Assembly: GCF_900113575.1 (NCBI RefSeq)
Contig: NZ_FOPV01000012.1
Span: forward strand, 29,429 to 93,428
DNA length: 64,000 nucleotides
Direction: 5' to 3'
Source: Nitrosospira sp. Nsp14
Lineage (GTDB): Bacteria; Pseudomonadota; Gammaproteobacteria; Burkholderiales; Nitrosomonadaceae
Shown: one piece after another, positions 17,577 through 26,068 of the stretch
Layout of the letters: every line of letters starts with the position of its first letter
Numbering within the stretch: position 1 is the stretch's first letter
Program-made: the position numbers and the translations under genes
Notes under the pieces: generated by a model
The model's input: only the letters and a program-made list of their open reading frames with translations
The model's database searches: none
What the model was told of the DNA's origin: nothing

Positions 17577-18722
17577 TCAACTACCGGCCTGCCCCAGGCT
17601 AAAAGCTTCCCCACCCATCTTCTTTCGCCGCGCGACAAACCCGACAAGGGCCAGGCCAGCAAGAAGCAGCGCGTAGCTCTCAGGCTCCGGAACGATTCCG
17701 ATGGCAATGACCTGCCCCGCGTTATTATTGATGCCGTAGGCTCGTTCTAGAATCACCCCGCCAGGCACGTTAACCAGAGAATTGAGGTCCATCATGCCCA
17801 TGCCATCGGGGCCAGTGATGAAAGCATGGCTGTAGACGCCCCCAGCCGTGGAAGAATAACCCGCCACCTGCCCGGCGTCGTTGATGCCATAAGCCTGGCT
17901 GTTAGCACCACCTAAGGTGCCAAGGCCTCTCATGCCCATCCCATCGGGGCCGGTGATGAAAGCCTCTGCAGGCTCGAAAGGCCAACCGCCCACCACCTGC
18001 CCGGCATTGTTAATATCATTGGCCCAGCTGTCGGTCCCGCCGAGAGTTCCAAGGTCTCTCATGCCCATCCCGTCGGGGCCGGTGATGAAAGCATGGTAGG
18101 TGGCGTCTCCAGCCTTGTAAAAACTACCCGCCACCTGCCCGGCGTCGTTGATGCCATTAGCAATACTATCAGCACCGCCTAAAGTGCCAAGGTCTCTCAT
18201 GCCCATCCCGTTGGGGCCGGTGATGAAGGCATGGGCGTGAGACTGACCTACCACCTGCCCGGCGTCGTTGATGCCCCGAGCGTCGCTAAAAGTACGACCT
18301 ATGCCAAGGTCTCTCATGCCCATCCCGTCGGGGCCGGTGATGAAAGCATGGTAGATGCCGTCTCCAGCCAAGTAAGCATTACCCACCACCTGGCCGGCAG
18401 CGTTGATGCCCCAAGCAACGCTGTAATTACCACCTAAGGCGCCAAGGTCTCTCATGCCCATGCCATCGGGGCCAGTGATGAAAGCATGGCTGTAGACGTC
18501 CCCAGCCTTAGAATAACCCGCCACCTGCCCGGCGTCGTTGATGCCGAAAGCATAGGCTTCAGCACCGCCTAAGGTGCCAATATCAGTTACCGTCTTGCTG
18601 TTGAGGTCGACGAGGAATGAATGTCTTACTTGTGCGGAGGCACTGGTGGCGAAACCCAGACCAGCAGAAAATGCTGCAGCCAGGATAAAGCCACCAAGTT
18701 TGAAGCCAAGGGTGATTTTCAT
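17577..18722 (-). CDS. HAF-repeat PEP-CTERM protein, array copy 10
   Basis: 381 residues with a signal peptide ending TSASAQ, six regular HAF units, an atypical last unit (INNNAGQVIAIG, one extra Asn), the tail PEPESYALLLAGLALVGFVARRKK and the extension GGEAFSLGQAGS shared with copy 7. Two units are shortened (QSHAHAFITG, PFEPAEAFITG). This gene has among the cleanest promoters of the array (18798-18825), so it is a good candidate for an expressed member. Confidence 0.92.
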   Translation of the reverse strand: MKITLGFKLGGFILAAAFSAGLGFATSASAQVRHSFLVDLNSKTVTDIGTLGGAEAYAFGINDAGQVAGYSKAGDVYSHAFITGPDGMGMRDLGALGGNYSVAWGINAAGQVVGNAYLAGDGIYHAFITGPDGMGMRDLGIGRTFSDARGINDAGQVVGQSHAHAFITGPNGMGMRDLGTLGGADSIANGINDAGQVAGSFYKAGDATYHAFITGPDGMGMRDLGTLGGTDSWANDINNAGQVVGGWPFEPAEAFITGPDGMGMRGLGTLGGANSQAYGINDAGQVAGYSSTAGGVYSHAFITGPDGMGMMDLNSLVNVPGGVILERAYGINNNAGQVIAIGIVPEPESYALLLAGLALVGFVARRKKMGGEAFSLGQAGS

Positions 18723-18797
18723 GATGAATCCTCTTTATTTTTTTTCGAGGAAAGGATAGGACTGCCGGTGCTGTCAAAAAGCAATACTCCAATTTTA

Positions 18798-18825
18798 AAA
18801 ATAGATAAAGGATTTGAATTGTCAA
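18798..18825 (-). promoter_or_regulatory. Promoter of HAF copy 10
   Basis: TTGACA (18820-18825) and TATTTT (18798-18803) on the minus strand, 16-bp spacer, 76 bases before the ATG. Confidence 0.65.
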
Positions 18826-18870
18826 GGCGACGAAATGCAGGATGCCTGTCCGCGCGTCCGTCGCCATGCC

Positions 18871-19030
18871 TGGAAATCTTGCCCATCGGTCGCCCTTAGG
18901 CTGGCAGCACATCAACCTGACAGTCGATTACCTACGGGATACGTCTCCGATTCTCGGGCCAAACCAGTTTCGGCCGCTTCGGACCCTTATGCATGACTTC
19001 GCCGCAGCGGCTTAGCGTGCTTTAAAGCGC
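18871..19030 (+). pseudogene. Tn3-family transposase remnant, copy C
   Basis: Near-identical to copy B (17400-17560), differing at only a few bases including C for T in CCGATTCTCGGG. It sits in the same place relative to the next HAF unit. Confidence 0.8.
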
Positions 19031-19046
19031 GAACCGTGTCTTTACC

Positions 19047-19434
19047 TCAACTACAGGCCTTCCCCAGGCTAAAATCTTCCCCACCCGTCTTCTTTCGTCG
19101 CGCGATGAATCCGACAAGGGCCAGGCCTGCAAGAAAGAGCGCATAAATCTCCTGCTCCGGGACGATTCCAATAGCGATGACCTGTCCCGCGTTATTGATT
19201 CCGGTGGCTCGTTCTGGAATCCACCCGTTGGGCAGATGAATCAGAGAATTGAGGTCCATCCCCGTCGGGGCCGATGATGAAAGCATGGGTGCCGCCTTCA
19301 GCCGTGCCAGAATAACCCGCCACCTGCCCGATGCCGTTGATGCCATTAGCCTCAGATGTGCCGGTAACACCGTCTAAGGTGCCAAGGTCTCTCATACCCA
19401 TCCCATCGGGGCCGGCACCAGCGCATAAATGCAT
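19047..19434 (-). pseudogene. HAF gene 3' remnant (copy 11)
   Basis: Only the last two HAF units and the sorting tail (PEQEIYALFLAGLALVGFIARRKK, with PEQ in place of PEP) survive. A deletion of several bases near 19260 changes the frame between GPDGD and the GMDLNSL that should follow. The 5' side ends abruptly in unrelated sequence at about 19420, and no promoter is seen. Confidence 0.8.
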
Positions 19435-19626
19435 CCCGTACGCGGGCGTTACTTATCGGCTGAAGGATGTATAAGGTGTCCAATCCCGGGTGCGCTATCC
19501 GGCGCCACTCCGCTTTTGCTCGCCCATCTGCCTTTATCGATGAGCAAAAAGCAAGACTGGAGTCTTCTTCTCCCACACACGAGATGGGGCACAGCAATCC
19601 ATAACGAGGCTGGTTCCAGGCGATTT

Positions 19627-20772
19627 CTATACCAGCAGCCGGTTTCGAGAGGTGATGACCCCCATTAGGCCCAGCCCGGCTAAAAACAGGGCGTAGGCTT
19701 CGGGTTCAGGTATAACGCCAAAAGCGATGACTTGACCCACGTTATTTATGTCCACGGCGTCAGTTAGAATAATCCCGCCTGGCAAGTCGACCAGCGAATT
19801 CAGGTCAGTCATGCCTATGCCATCTGCGCTGGTGATGAAAGCATGGTCTGTCCCCCAGGACATCCGGGAACGCCCCACCGCCTGCCCGGCATCGTTGATC
19901 CCCAAAGCGGAACTGTCATTACCCCCTAAAGTTCCAAGGTCCCTCATGCCGACGCCATCGGGGCCAGTGATGAAAGCATGGTAAGTGCCGCTGGACGTCG
20001 CGGAATACCCGACCACTCGCCCGGTGTTGTTGATGCTGTGAGCGACGCTCAAATCGCTGAGATCGCCGCTTAATGTGCCAAGGTCACTCATGCCTGCGCC
20101 ATCTGCGCCGGTGATGAAAGCATGGTCGCTGCCCCAGCGCGATACGGAACGCCCCACCACCTGTCCGGCATCGTTGATATCATAGGCGTGGCTGACGCCC
20201 AATTTAGAATTGATAGAATCAAATAAAGTGCCTAGGTTCGTTAGCCCGGCGCCGTTAGGGCCGGAGATGAAAGCACGAGTATTACCTTCGGTCGTGCCGG
20301 AATATCCCACCACCTGCCCCGTATCGTTGATGCTAAATGCGTAGCTGTAATTACCGCCTAAAGTGCCTAGGTCCCTCATGCCCATACCATTAGCGCCGGT
20401 AATGAAAGCATGGGATTGACGGTTGGCCGTCACAGATACACCCACCACCTGCGCGGCATCGTTGATGCCATATGCGGAACTGTAACTGTAAGGAGCTAAA
20501 TCGCCAAGGTCCCTCATGCCCACGCCATCGGGGCCGGTAATGAAAGCGCGGGCTCGAAAGTCCGTCGCAGAAAGACCCGCCACCTGCCCGGAATCGTTGA
20601 GCGCCCGGGGAAGAGTTGGCCATCCGCCGAAACTCCCTAATTCGGTCGCTGTTCGAGTATCAATATCAATAAGATAGATCTGTGCGGCGGCGTAAGGTAT
20701 AAAACCAAGACCGGTAAAAAGAGCTGCACCCAGCAGCACACCACAGGCTTTGGCGCAATGAGTGGTGTTCAT
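19627..20772 (-). CDS. HAF-repeat PEP-CTERM protein, array copy 12
   Basis: 381 residues. Signal peptide MNTTHCAKACGVLL...PYAAAQ, six HAF units with a longer third loop (LFDSINSKLGVSHAYD), tail PEPEAYALFLAGLGLMGVI followed by only a weakly basic end (TSRNRLLV). The Cys before GVLL resembles a lipobox position, but the AAAQ cleavage site fits better. The first repeat is preceded by YLIDIDTRTATELGSFGG, the opening strand seen in other members. Promoter at 20823-20850. Confidence 0.9.
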   Translation of the reverse strand: MNTTHCAKACGVLLGAALFTGLGFIPYAAAQIYLIDIDTRTATELGSFGGWPTLPRALNDSGQVAGLSATDFRARAFITGPDGVGMRDLGDLAPYSYSSAYGINDAAQVVGVSVTANRQSHAFITGANGMGMRDLGTLGGNYSYAFSINDTGQVVGYSGTTEGNTRAFISGPNGAGLTNLGTLFDSINSKLGVSHAYDINDAGQVVGRSVSRWGSDHAFITGADGAGMSDLGTLSGDLSDLSVAHSINNTGRVVGYSATSSGTYHAFITGPDGVGMRDLGTLGGNDSSALGINDAGQAVGRSRMSWGTDHAFITSADGIGMTDLNSLVDLPGGIILTDAVDINNVGQVIAFGVIPEPEAYALFLAGLGLMGVITSRNRLLV

Positions 20773-20822
20773 CTTGTTATCACCTCAGGAAGAAGGGTGC
20801 TGCCAGCAGAAAGCATATTTTT

Positions 20823-20850
20823 ACACTAGACGACAAGACTGTATTGTCAA
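20823..20850 (-). promoter_or_regulatory. Promoter of HAF copy 12
   Basis: TTGACA (20845-20850) and TAGTGT (20823-20828) on the minus strand, 16-bp spacer. Confidence 0.55.
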
Positions 20851-21032
20851 GGCGGAACAAGCCTCAAGTTCTGATCACCTAAGTAAAGCAGCGCAAACAC
20901 GCGCGTCAGCTGCCGTGCTTGCTTCGTTAGTCAGCGAAGGACGCACGCAGGGCAAAAGCGGAGGCACCCCGGCAGGCGGAGGGGCTTGTAGCGTGTCCCT
21001 ACCCGGATACAGCAATAGTTTCTGAGGCGTGT

Positions 21033-22193
21033 TTAGATCAGTACGCGCTTTCGCCGAGCCATGAACCCGATCAGGCCCAGCCCGGCTAGAAACAGGATGT
21101 AGGATTCGGGTTCAGGGATAACGCCGATGGCTATGACTTGCCCTAGGTTATTAATTCCAGTAGCCTCGGTTAGAACAACCCCGTCTGGCAGATTCACAAC
21201 TGAATTGAGGTCCGTCATGCCGTAGCCATCCGGGCCGGCGATGAAAGCACGGTCGGGCCCCCAGACCCCGGACATCCGGGAACGTCCCACCACCTGCCCT
21301 GCATCGTTGATGTCATAAGGTACGTCGATCAACCCGCCGCCTAAAGTGCCAAGGTCCCTCATGCCCACGTCATCGGGGCCGATAATGAAAGCACGAGTGG
21401 CCCCGCTCGCGGTATCCGAATATCCCACAACCTGCCCGGAATTGTTGATGCTCATTGCGTAGCTGGTTTCGCCCCCCAGCGTCCCGAGATCTGTCATGCC
21501 CGTCCCATTCGGGCCTGTGATAAAGCCGTGAGCAGTACCCTCGTACGTCGGGGGGCCTCCCCATGTGAAAGAATAGCCTACCACCTGGCCCTGGCTGTTG
21601 ACGTCACCGGGCACGACCAATGTTCCGCCAAGCGTGCCCAAAAGGGTCATGCCTTCGCCATTGGCCCCCGTGATGAAAGGATGGGGGATGCCATTGGAGT
21701 TGGGGGAATGTCCCACCACCTGCCCGGCATCATTGATGCCAGATGCGTAGCTGTAATCGCCTGGAATGCCAAGGTCTCTCATGCCTTCGCCATTGGGGCC
21801 GGTAATAAATGCGCGGAGGGGAGCATCGGCGGAAGTATTGGACTCCCCCACCACCTGCCCGCTATCGTTGATGTCAGATGCGTAGCTGTAATCGCTTGGA
21901 ATGCCCAGATCCCTCATTTCCACCCCATCAGGGCCGGTGATGAAAGCATGGAATTGACCATTGACCGTCCGAGAAACACCCACCACCTGCCCAGAATCGT
22001 TCAGCGCCCTGGGACTAGCGTATCCTCCGCCGAGGCTTCCTAACTCGGTCACTGATCTATCGCTAAGATCTATAAAATAGGCCCGTTCCTGGGGTAATTC
22101 CTGGGCGGTGACAGGAGCAATAAAACCAAGCCCAGAGAACAGGGCTGCACCGAGGATAACGTTGCCCGCTTTGAAGCAACGGGTGATTCTCAT
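21033..22193 (-). CDS. HAF-repeat PEP-CTERM protein, array copy 13
   Basis: 386 residues from the ATG at 22193 (MRITRCFKAG), which yields a signal peptide ending APVTAQ. A more upstream in-frame ATG (22274) overlaps the promoter and is rejected. Six HAF units, two with IPSDYSYAS or IPGDYSYAS in place of LGTLGG and one with an insertion (SFTWGGPPTYEG). Tail PEPESYILFLAGLGLIGFMARRKR. The gene ends 57 bp after TAATAGC repeats without a visible terminator. Confidence 0.9.
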   Translation of the reverse strand: MRITRCFKAGNVILGAALFSGLGFIAPVTAQELPQERAYFIDLSDRSVTELGSLGGGYASPRALNDSGQVVGVSRTVNGQFHAFITGPDGVEMRDLGIPSDYSYASDINDSGQVVGESNTSADAPLRAFITGPNGEGMRDLGIPGDYSYASGINDAGQVVGHSPNSNGIPHPFITGANGEGMTLLGTLGGTLVVPGDVNSQGQVVGYSFTWGGPPTYEGTAHGFITGPNGTGMTDLGTLGGETSYAMSINNSGQVVGYSDTASGATRAFIIGPDDVGMRDLGTLGGGLIDVPYDINDAGQVVGRSRMSGVWGPDRAFIAGPDGYGMTDLNSVVNLPDGVVLTEATGINNLGQVIAIGVIPEPESYILFLAGLGLIGFMARRKRVLI

Positions 22194-22246
22194 GATGAAG
22201 GTCTCCCTCGGGAAGGACGGCCACTGCCGAAGCAAGGCACGTTTTA

Positions 22247-22274
22247 AAACTAGACGATGGGGCCGAATTGTCAA
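22247..22274 (-). promoter_or_regulatory. Promoter of HAF copy 13
   Basis: TTGACA (22269-22274) and TAGTTT (22247-22252) on the minus strand, 16-bp spacer, followed by TTAAAACG as in copies 4 and 14. Confidence 0.65.
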
Positions 22275-22415
22275 GGCGGGACGAATTCCCAGGTGCGGCC
22301 ACTCGCTTCAACCCGCGCATTAACGCATCCAACAAACAACGCTTCGATAGGGTGTTGGTAGGGATCGGATAGGATAAAAACCGGAGGTCGGTCGGCAGAC
22401 GTGCCCGCCAAGGCT

Positions 22416-23594
22416 TCAACCCGGATACAGCGATAGTTTCCAAGGCGTGTTTAGACCAATAAGCCGTTTTCGCGAGGCCATGAACCCAATCAAGCCCATC
22501 CCGGCTAAAAACATGGCGTAGGATTCGGGCTCGGGAACACCCAGTGCGATTACCTGGCCCACGTTATTGATGTCCCTGGCTTCAGTTAGAATAACGCCCC
22601 GCGGCAGGTTAACCACCGAATTCAGGTCCATCATACCCTTGCCATCGGGGCCGGTTATGAAAGCATGGGGGGAGTCCCCACCCATGTATGCCATGCCCAC
22701 AACTTGCCCGGCGTCGTTGACGCCACGAGCCACGCTGTAGTCCATGGCTAACGCGCTAAGGTCCCTCATGCCCAGGCCATCAGGCCCGGTGATGAAAGCA
22801 TGCCAAGAGCCGGCAGCCGTGGTTGACTGCCCCACAACCTGCCCGGCATCGTTTATGCCAGAAACGGTACTGAAGAAATTACCTCCTAAAGTGCCAAGGT
22901 CCGTTATGCCCTCGCCCGAGGGCCCGGTGATGAAAGCATGCAGGGGGGCGCCGGACATTGTGGACTCCCCTGCCACCTGACCGGAGTTATTGATGGCGAC
23001 CGCGTTGTAAAGAACAACGCCATTCGGCAAATCGAACATCGAATTGAGGTCCGCGGGATCCGCGCCATTGGGGCCGGTGATGAAAGCGCGCTGAGTGCCG
23101 ATTGTGGGATAGAAAAATCCCACCACCTGCCCGGCATCGTTGATGCCAGTAGCATAGCTGCTATCCCCGCCTAATCTGCCAAGGTCTTTCATCTCTGTGC
23201 CATTGGGACCGGTAATGAAAGCATGGGGGGTGTCGGACGTGGAGGAATACCCAACCACCTGCCCCGCATTATTGATGCCCAAAGCCTCGACATAAACGTA
23301 ATTACCACCTAAGGTGCCAACGTCCCTCATGCCCACGCCGTCGGACCCGGTGATGAAAGCACGCCCATGACCCGTGGACGTGGAGGCATTCCCAACCACC
23401 TGCCCGGCATCATTGATCGCATTGGCCGCCGTGAAATCTCCACCGAGGTTCCCAAGTTGAATCACTGTCCTGCTGCTCAGGTCAATGAGATAGGAAGCTT
23501 GCCGCGCAGCCGCCTGAGTAGGAATACCCGAGCCAGCAACCAGCGCTGCGGCGAGCACTAGGCTGTGGACTTTGAAACTGTGAGTAATTTTCAT
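22416..23594 (-). CDS. HAF-repeat PEP-CTERM protein, array copy 14
   Basis: 392 residues from the ATG at 23594 (MKITHSFKVH), signal peptide ending QAAARQ. Six HAF units; the third is followed by an early copy of the terminal block (ADPADLNSMFDLPNGVVLYN), so the DLNSL-type end module is duplicated in the middle of the protein. The tail is PEPESYAMFLAGMGLIGFMASRKR, with a longer C-terminal extension (LIGLNTPWKLSLYPG) created by reading into downstream sequence. Promoter at 23646-23673. Confidence 0.9.
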   Translation of the reverse strand: MKITHSFKVHSLVLAAALVAGSGIPTQAAARQASYLIDLSSRTVIQLGNLGGDFTAANAINDAGQVVGNASTSTGHGRAFITGSDGVGMRDVGTLGGNYVYVEALGINNAGQVVGYSSTSDTPHAFITGPNGTEMKDLGRLGGDSSYATGINDAGQVVGFFYPTIGTQRAFITGPNGADPADLNSMFDLPNGVVLYNAVAINNSGQVAGESTMSGAPLHAFITGPSGEGITDLGTLGGNFFSTVSGINDAGQVVGQSTTAAGSWHAFITGPDGLGMRDLSALAMDYSVARGVNDAGQVVGMAYMGGDSPHAFITGPDGKGMMDLNSVVNLPRGVILTEARDINNVGQVIALGVPEPESYAMFLAGMGLIGFMASRKRLIGLNTPWKLSLYPG

Positions 23595-23645
23595 GATGGG
23601 GTCTCCTCCGGAAGGATGGGCAGGGCCAAGGCAAAGCACGCTCTT

Positions 23646-23673
23646 AAACTAGACGACGGAGCTGAATTGTCAA
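23646..23673 (-). promoter_or_regulatory. Promoter of HAF copy 14
   Basis: TTGACA (23668-23673) and TAGTTT (23646-23651) on the minus strand, 16-bp spacer; predicted transcript start about 45 bases before the ATG. Confidence 0.65.
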
Positions 23674-23713
23674 GGCACCGCGATTTCCGGTTACGCAACC
23701 GCGGCCACTCACT

Positions 23714-23880
23714 TCAACCCGCGCATTAACCCCTCCAACAAACAAGGCTTCGATAGCGTGTTGGTAGAGATCAGACAGGATAAAAACCGCTGGTCGGCCG
23801 CAGGCGGTGGGGAAAGGCGCCCACAGATGCAGCGATAGGTTATGAGGCGGGTCTAAGCCAGTAGCCACTTCCGCAAAACC
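23714..23880. repeat. Intergenic repeat, third copy
   Basis: Homologous to 11871-12040 and in part to 22315-22440, including GCGCATTAAC, CTTCGATAG, GATAAAAACCG and GCCCACAGATGCAGCG. The sequence from 23881 to the small ORF at 24092 shows no other gene. Confidence 0.7.
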
Positions 23881-24091
23881 ATTACGCGACCAGACTCAGC
23901 GATGCCCCGGCATGCCAGGCTGCGATGCGCGTGTCCAGCAACAATTCCGCTGCTAAATGTGTACTTCGGTCCAATAGCTAAAACTGCGAAACTCTGTAAC
24001 ATCAATGCCATGTTTGGACGAATCGGGGCGGTGGCCCTCATCAGGCCGCCGGGTTTAGCAAGAAGGATCAGTTAACAAAGGGAGCGACATC

Positions 24092-24286
24092 ATGGAACTC
24101 AGGCTGGAGATTAACTCTGATATCGAATTAAGGCTGAACCGCCTTGTCGAGCGGTATGGGCATGACAGGGAATACTATCTCTCTGAATTGACACACACGG
24201 GCATCAAGAACCTTGAGAGCGCATACTGGGCCGAGAGCAGCATCGACTCGAACGAGGTGATGAGCCGATACGCGTTGGAGGACTAG
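24092..24286 (+). CDS. Orphan RelB/ribbon-helix-helix-like antitoxin
   Basis: 64 residues: an N-terminal strand (MELRLEINSDIELRLNRL) of the type that forms a DNA-binding ribbon, then helices, ending MSRYALED. GGGAGCGACATC before ATG gives a usable ribosome binding site. Size and pattern fit RelB/DinJ/CopG-type antitoxins, which repress their own promoter and neutralise a RelE-type toxin. No intact toxin follows: the downstream codons (VIVEIGQLDEASLERM) vaguely resemble a toxin start but stop making sense within 30 codons, where the 3' end of the convergent HAF gene begins. A truncated relative lies at 12007-12169. Antitoxin assignment is by pattern only. Confidence 0.6.
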   Translation: MELRLEINSDIELRLNRLVERYGHDREYYLSELTHTGIKNLESAYWAESSIDSNEVMSRYALED

Positions 24287-24332
24287 CGTAAGAAACGTGA
24301 TCGTGGAGATCGGGCAACTGGACGAAGCCAGT

Positions 24333-25490
24333 TTAGAAAGAATGGAAATAACGTTGGACTTCAGGCCGCTTCTCCGCGACGAGACGCTCCCGCCATACCA
24401 CGAATCCGATCAACCCCAACCCGGCCAGGATCATGGCATAGGCTTCGAGTTCCGGGACTTGAGCGATGGCAAGGACTTGGCCCGCGTCATTAATATCCAC
24501 GGCGCGAATTAGAAGAACCCGGTCCGGCCAGTCAACCAGTGAATTAAGGTCCGTCATGCCCTCTCCATTAGGGCCAGTGATGAAAGCATGCCAGCCTCCT
24601 TCCGCACCCGTCGTCGACCCGCCTACTACGCGCCCCTCATTATTGATTCCGGTGGCTTCGCTGGCACGCCCACCGAGCGTCCCGAGATCGGTCATGCCCT
24701 CGCCATTCGGTCCGGTGATGAAGGCATGCTGGTAAGAGTCACTCATTGCGGTGTAAGAAAGGCCGGCCACTTGCCCGGCATCGTTGATTCCGTGCCCCTC
24801 GCTATAGCTTCCACCCAGTGTTCCAAGATCAGTTATCCCTATACCGTCAGGACCGGTGACGAAAGCGTGGCTGTTGAACACTCCCACTGCCTGTCCGGAA
24901 TTGTTGATTCGGAAGGATGCGCCAACGCCCCCGGTGACGGGAGTGTTCCAGCCTTCTCCATTGGAGCCAGTGACCACAATGTCGGCTTCTGATGCCGTGA
25001 CCGACTGGCCCACCACCTGCCCGGCGTCGTTAATGCCCGTGGCGAAGCTGTAATCTCCGCCAAACGTGCCGAGATCAGTCATGCCTTTGCCCTTTGGGCC
25101 TGTAATAAAGGCACGTAAGTCTCCCGCGCCATTTTCGGCCCAGCCCGCCACCTGGCCAGCGCTGTTGATGTCATGCGCGCGGCTGTTCACTCCACCGAGG
25201 GTTCCGAGGCTGATCATGCCTATGCCGCCGGGGCCGGTAATGAAGGCCTCGTGATGTCCTTCTGCCCCCGAATAATAAGACCAACCCACTACCTGCCCGG
25301 ATTCGTTTATTGCATCTGCTTCAGTTATGCCCCCGAAGCTTCCGAGCTCCGTCAACGTCCTCGTATTCAAATCGATAAGGTAGGGGCGTTCCTGGGCGAC
25401 GGCGAGGGTTACAACCCCCAGGTTGGCGGATAAGACTGCCACAAGGAAAAGGAAAAAGCAGCGCACCTGTGCAGTATGCATAATCTTCAT
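24333..25490 (-). CDS. HAF-repeat PEP-CTERM protein, array copy 15
   Basis: 385 residues: signal peptide MKIMHTAQVRCFFLFLVAVL ending in TLAVAQ, six HAF units of which one is degraded (ADIVVTGSNGEGW, lacking HAF) and one shortened (NSHAFVTG), and the tail PELEAYAMILAGLGLIGFVVWRER. The motif reads PEL rather than PEP, and the basic end is extended (LVAEKRPEVQRYFHSF); whether exosortase accepts this is uncertain. Its 3' end is convergent with the antitoxin-like gene. Promoter at 25542-25569. Confidence 0.88.
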   Translation of the reverse strand: MKIMHTAQVRCFFLFLVAVLSANLGVVTLAVAQERPYLIDLNTRTLTELGSFGGITEADAINESGQVVGWSYYSGAEGHHEAFITGPGGIGMISLGTLGGVNSRAHDINSAGQVAGWAENGAGDLRAFITGPKGKGMTDLGTFGGDYSFATGINDAGQVVGQSVTASEADIVVTGSNGEGWNTPVTGGVGASFRINNSGQAVGVFNSHAFVTGPDGIGITDLGTLGGSYSEGHGINDAGQVAGLSYTAMSDSYQHAFITGPNGEGMTDLGTLGGRASEATGINNEGRVVGGSTTGAEGGWHAFITGPNGEGMTDLNSLVDWPDRVLLIRAVDINDAGQVLAIAQVPELEAYAMILAGLGLIGFVVWRERLVAEKRPEVQRYFHSF

Positions 25491-25541
25491 GATCGAATGC
25501 TCCTCCTTGAGAAAGACAGCAGCGCCAGCAGGGCATGCTTT

Positions 25542-25569
25542 AAAATAGGCGACAGAGTCGGATTGTCAA
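25542..25569 (-). promoter_or_regulatory. Promoter of HAF copy 15
   Basis: TTGACA-like (TTGACA at 25564-25569) and TATTTT (25542-25547) on the minus strand, 16-bp spacer. Confidence 0.65.
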
Positions 25570-25782
25570 GGCAGGAGGAAATCTCCGTCGTAGCAGCGAT
25601 AGCAGCAACAGCGCAAACTCATCTGCGCTACAGCGAGGATTTGGTAGTGGATCTGAAAGGGATCAGGTAGATTAAATGCGGGGTCAGTCGCTGGGCGACG
25701 CCCATGAAGGTGAAGGTCGCGGTCGTAGATGGCGATAAAGAATAGTATCTAAGCAAAGTCTAGACCAGCCACGGCGGACCAG

Positions 25783-25985
25783 CTACGGCGCCCGCCGCAC
25801 CATGAATCCAATCAACCCAAGTCCGGCAAGTAGCATGGCATAGGCCTCCGGTTCAGGGATGACCTGAGCGATGACAGGGACCTGGCCCGCGTCATTGATA
25901 CCCAAGGCGCTGGTGAGAACAACCCATAGGGCAGATCAATCAGCGAATTGAGGTCGATCGTGCCCTGCCACTAAAGCCAGCGATC
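25783..25985 (-). pseudogene. HAF gene 3' remnant at the right edge of the array
   Basis: The minus strand reads the terminal block with a lesion (DLNSLIDLP, then a frame change) and a sorting tail PEPEAYAMLLAGLGLIGFMVRRAP ending in TAG at 25783-25785. No repeats or signal peptide remain upstream of 25985. The surrounding bases 25570-25782 and 25986-26068 hold nothing else recognisable. Confidence 0.8.
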
Positions 25986-26068
25986 TCCCAAGAGTTGGTC
26001 TCTACCTATAGCACAACCACGACAATTAACTTTCTAAATAGCAGAGATCGTTAACCGCACCGGAAAAT

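Noticed and set aside
24297..24512. Possible toxin gene downstream of the antitoxin-like gene
   Set aside because: Only the first roughly 20 codons resemble a toxin start; the rest is antisense to the HAF sorting tail. Kept only as a speculation in the antitoxin entry.
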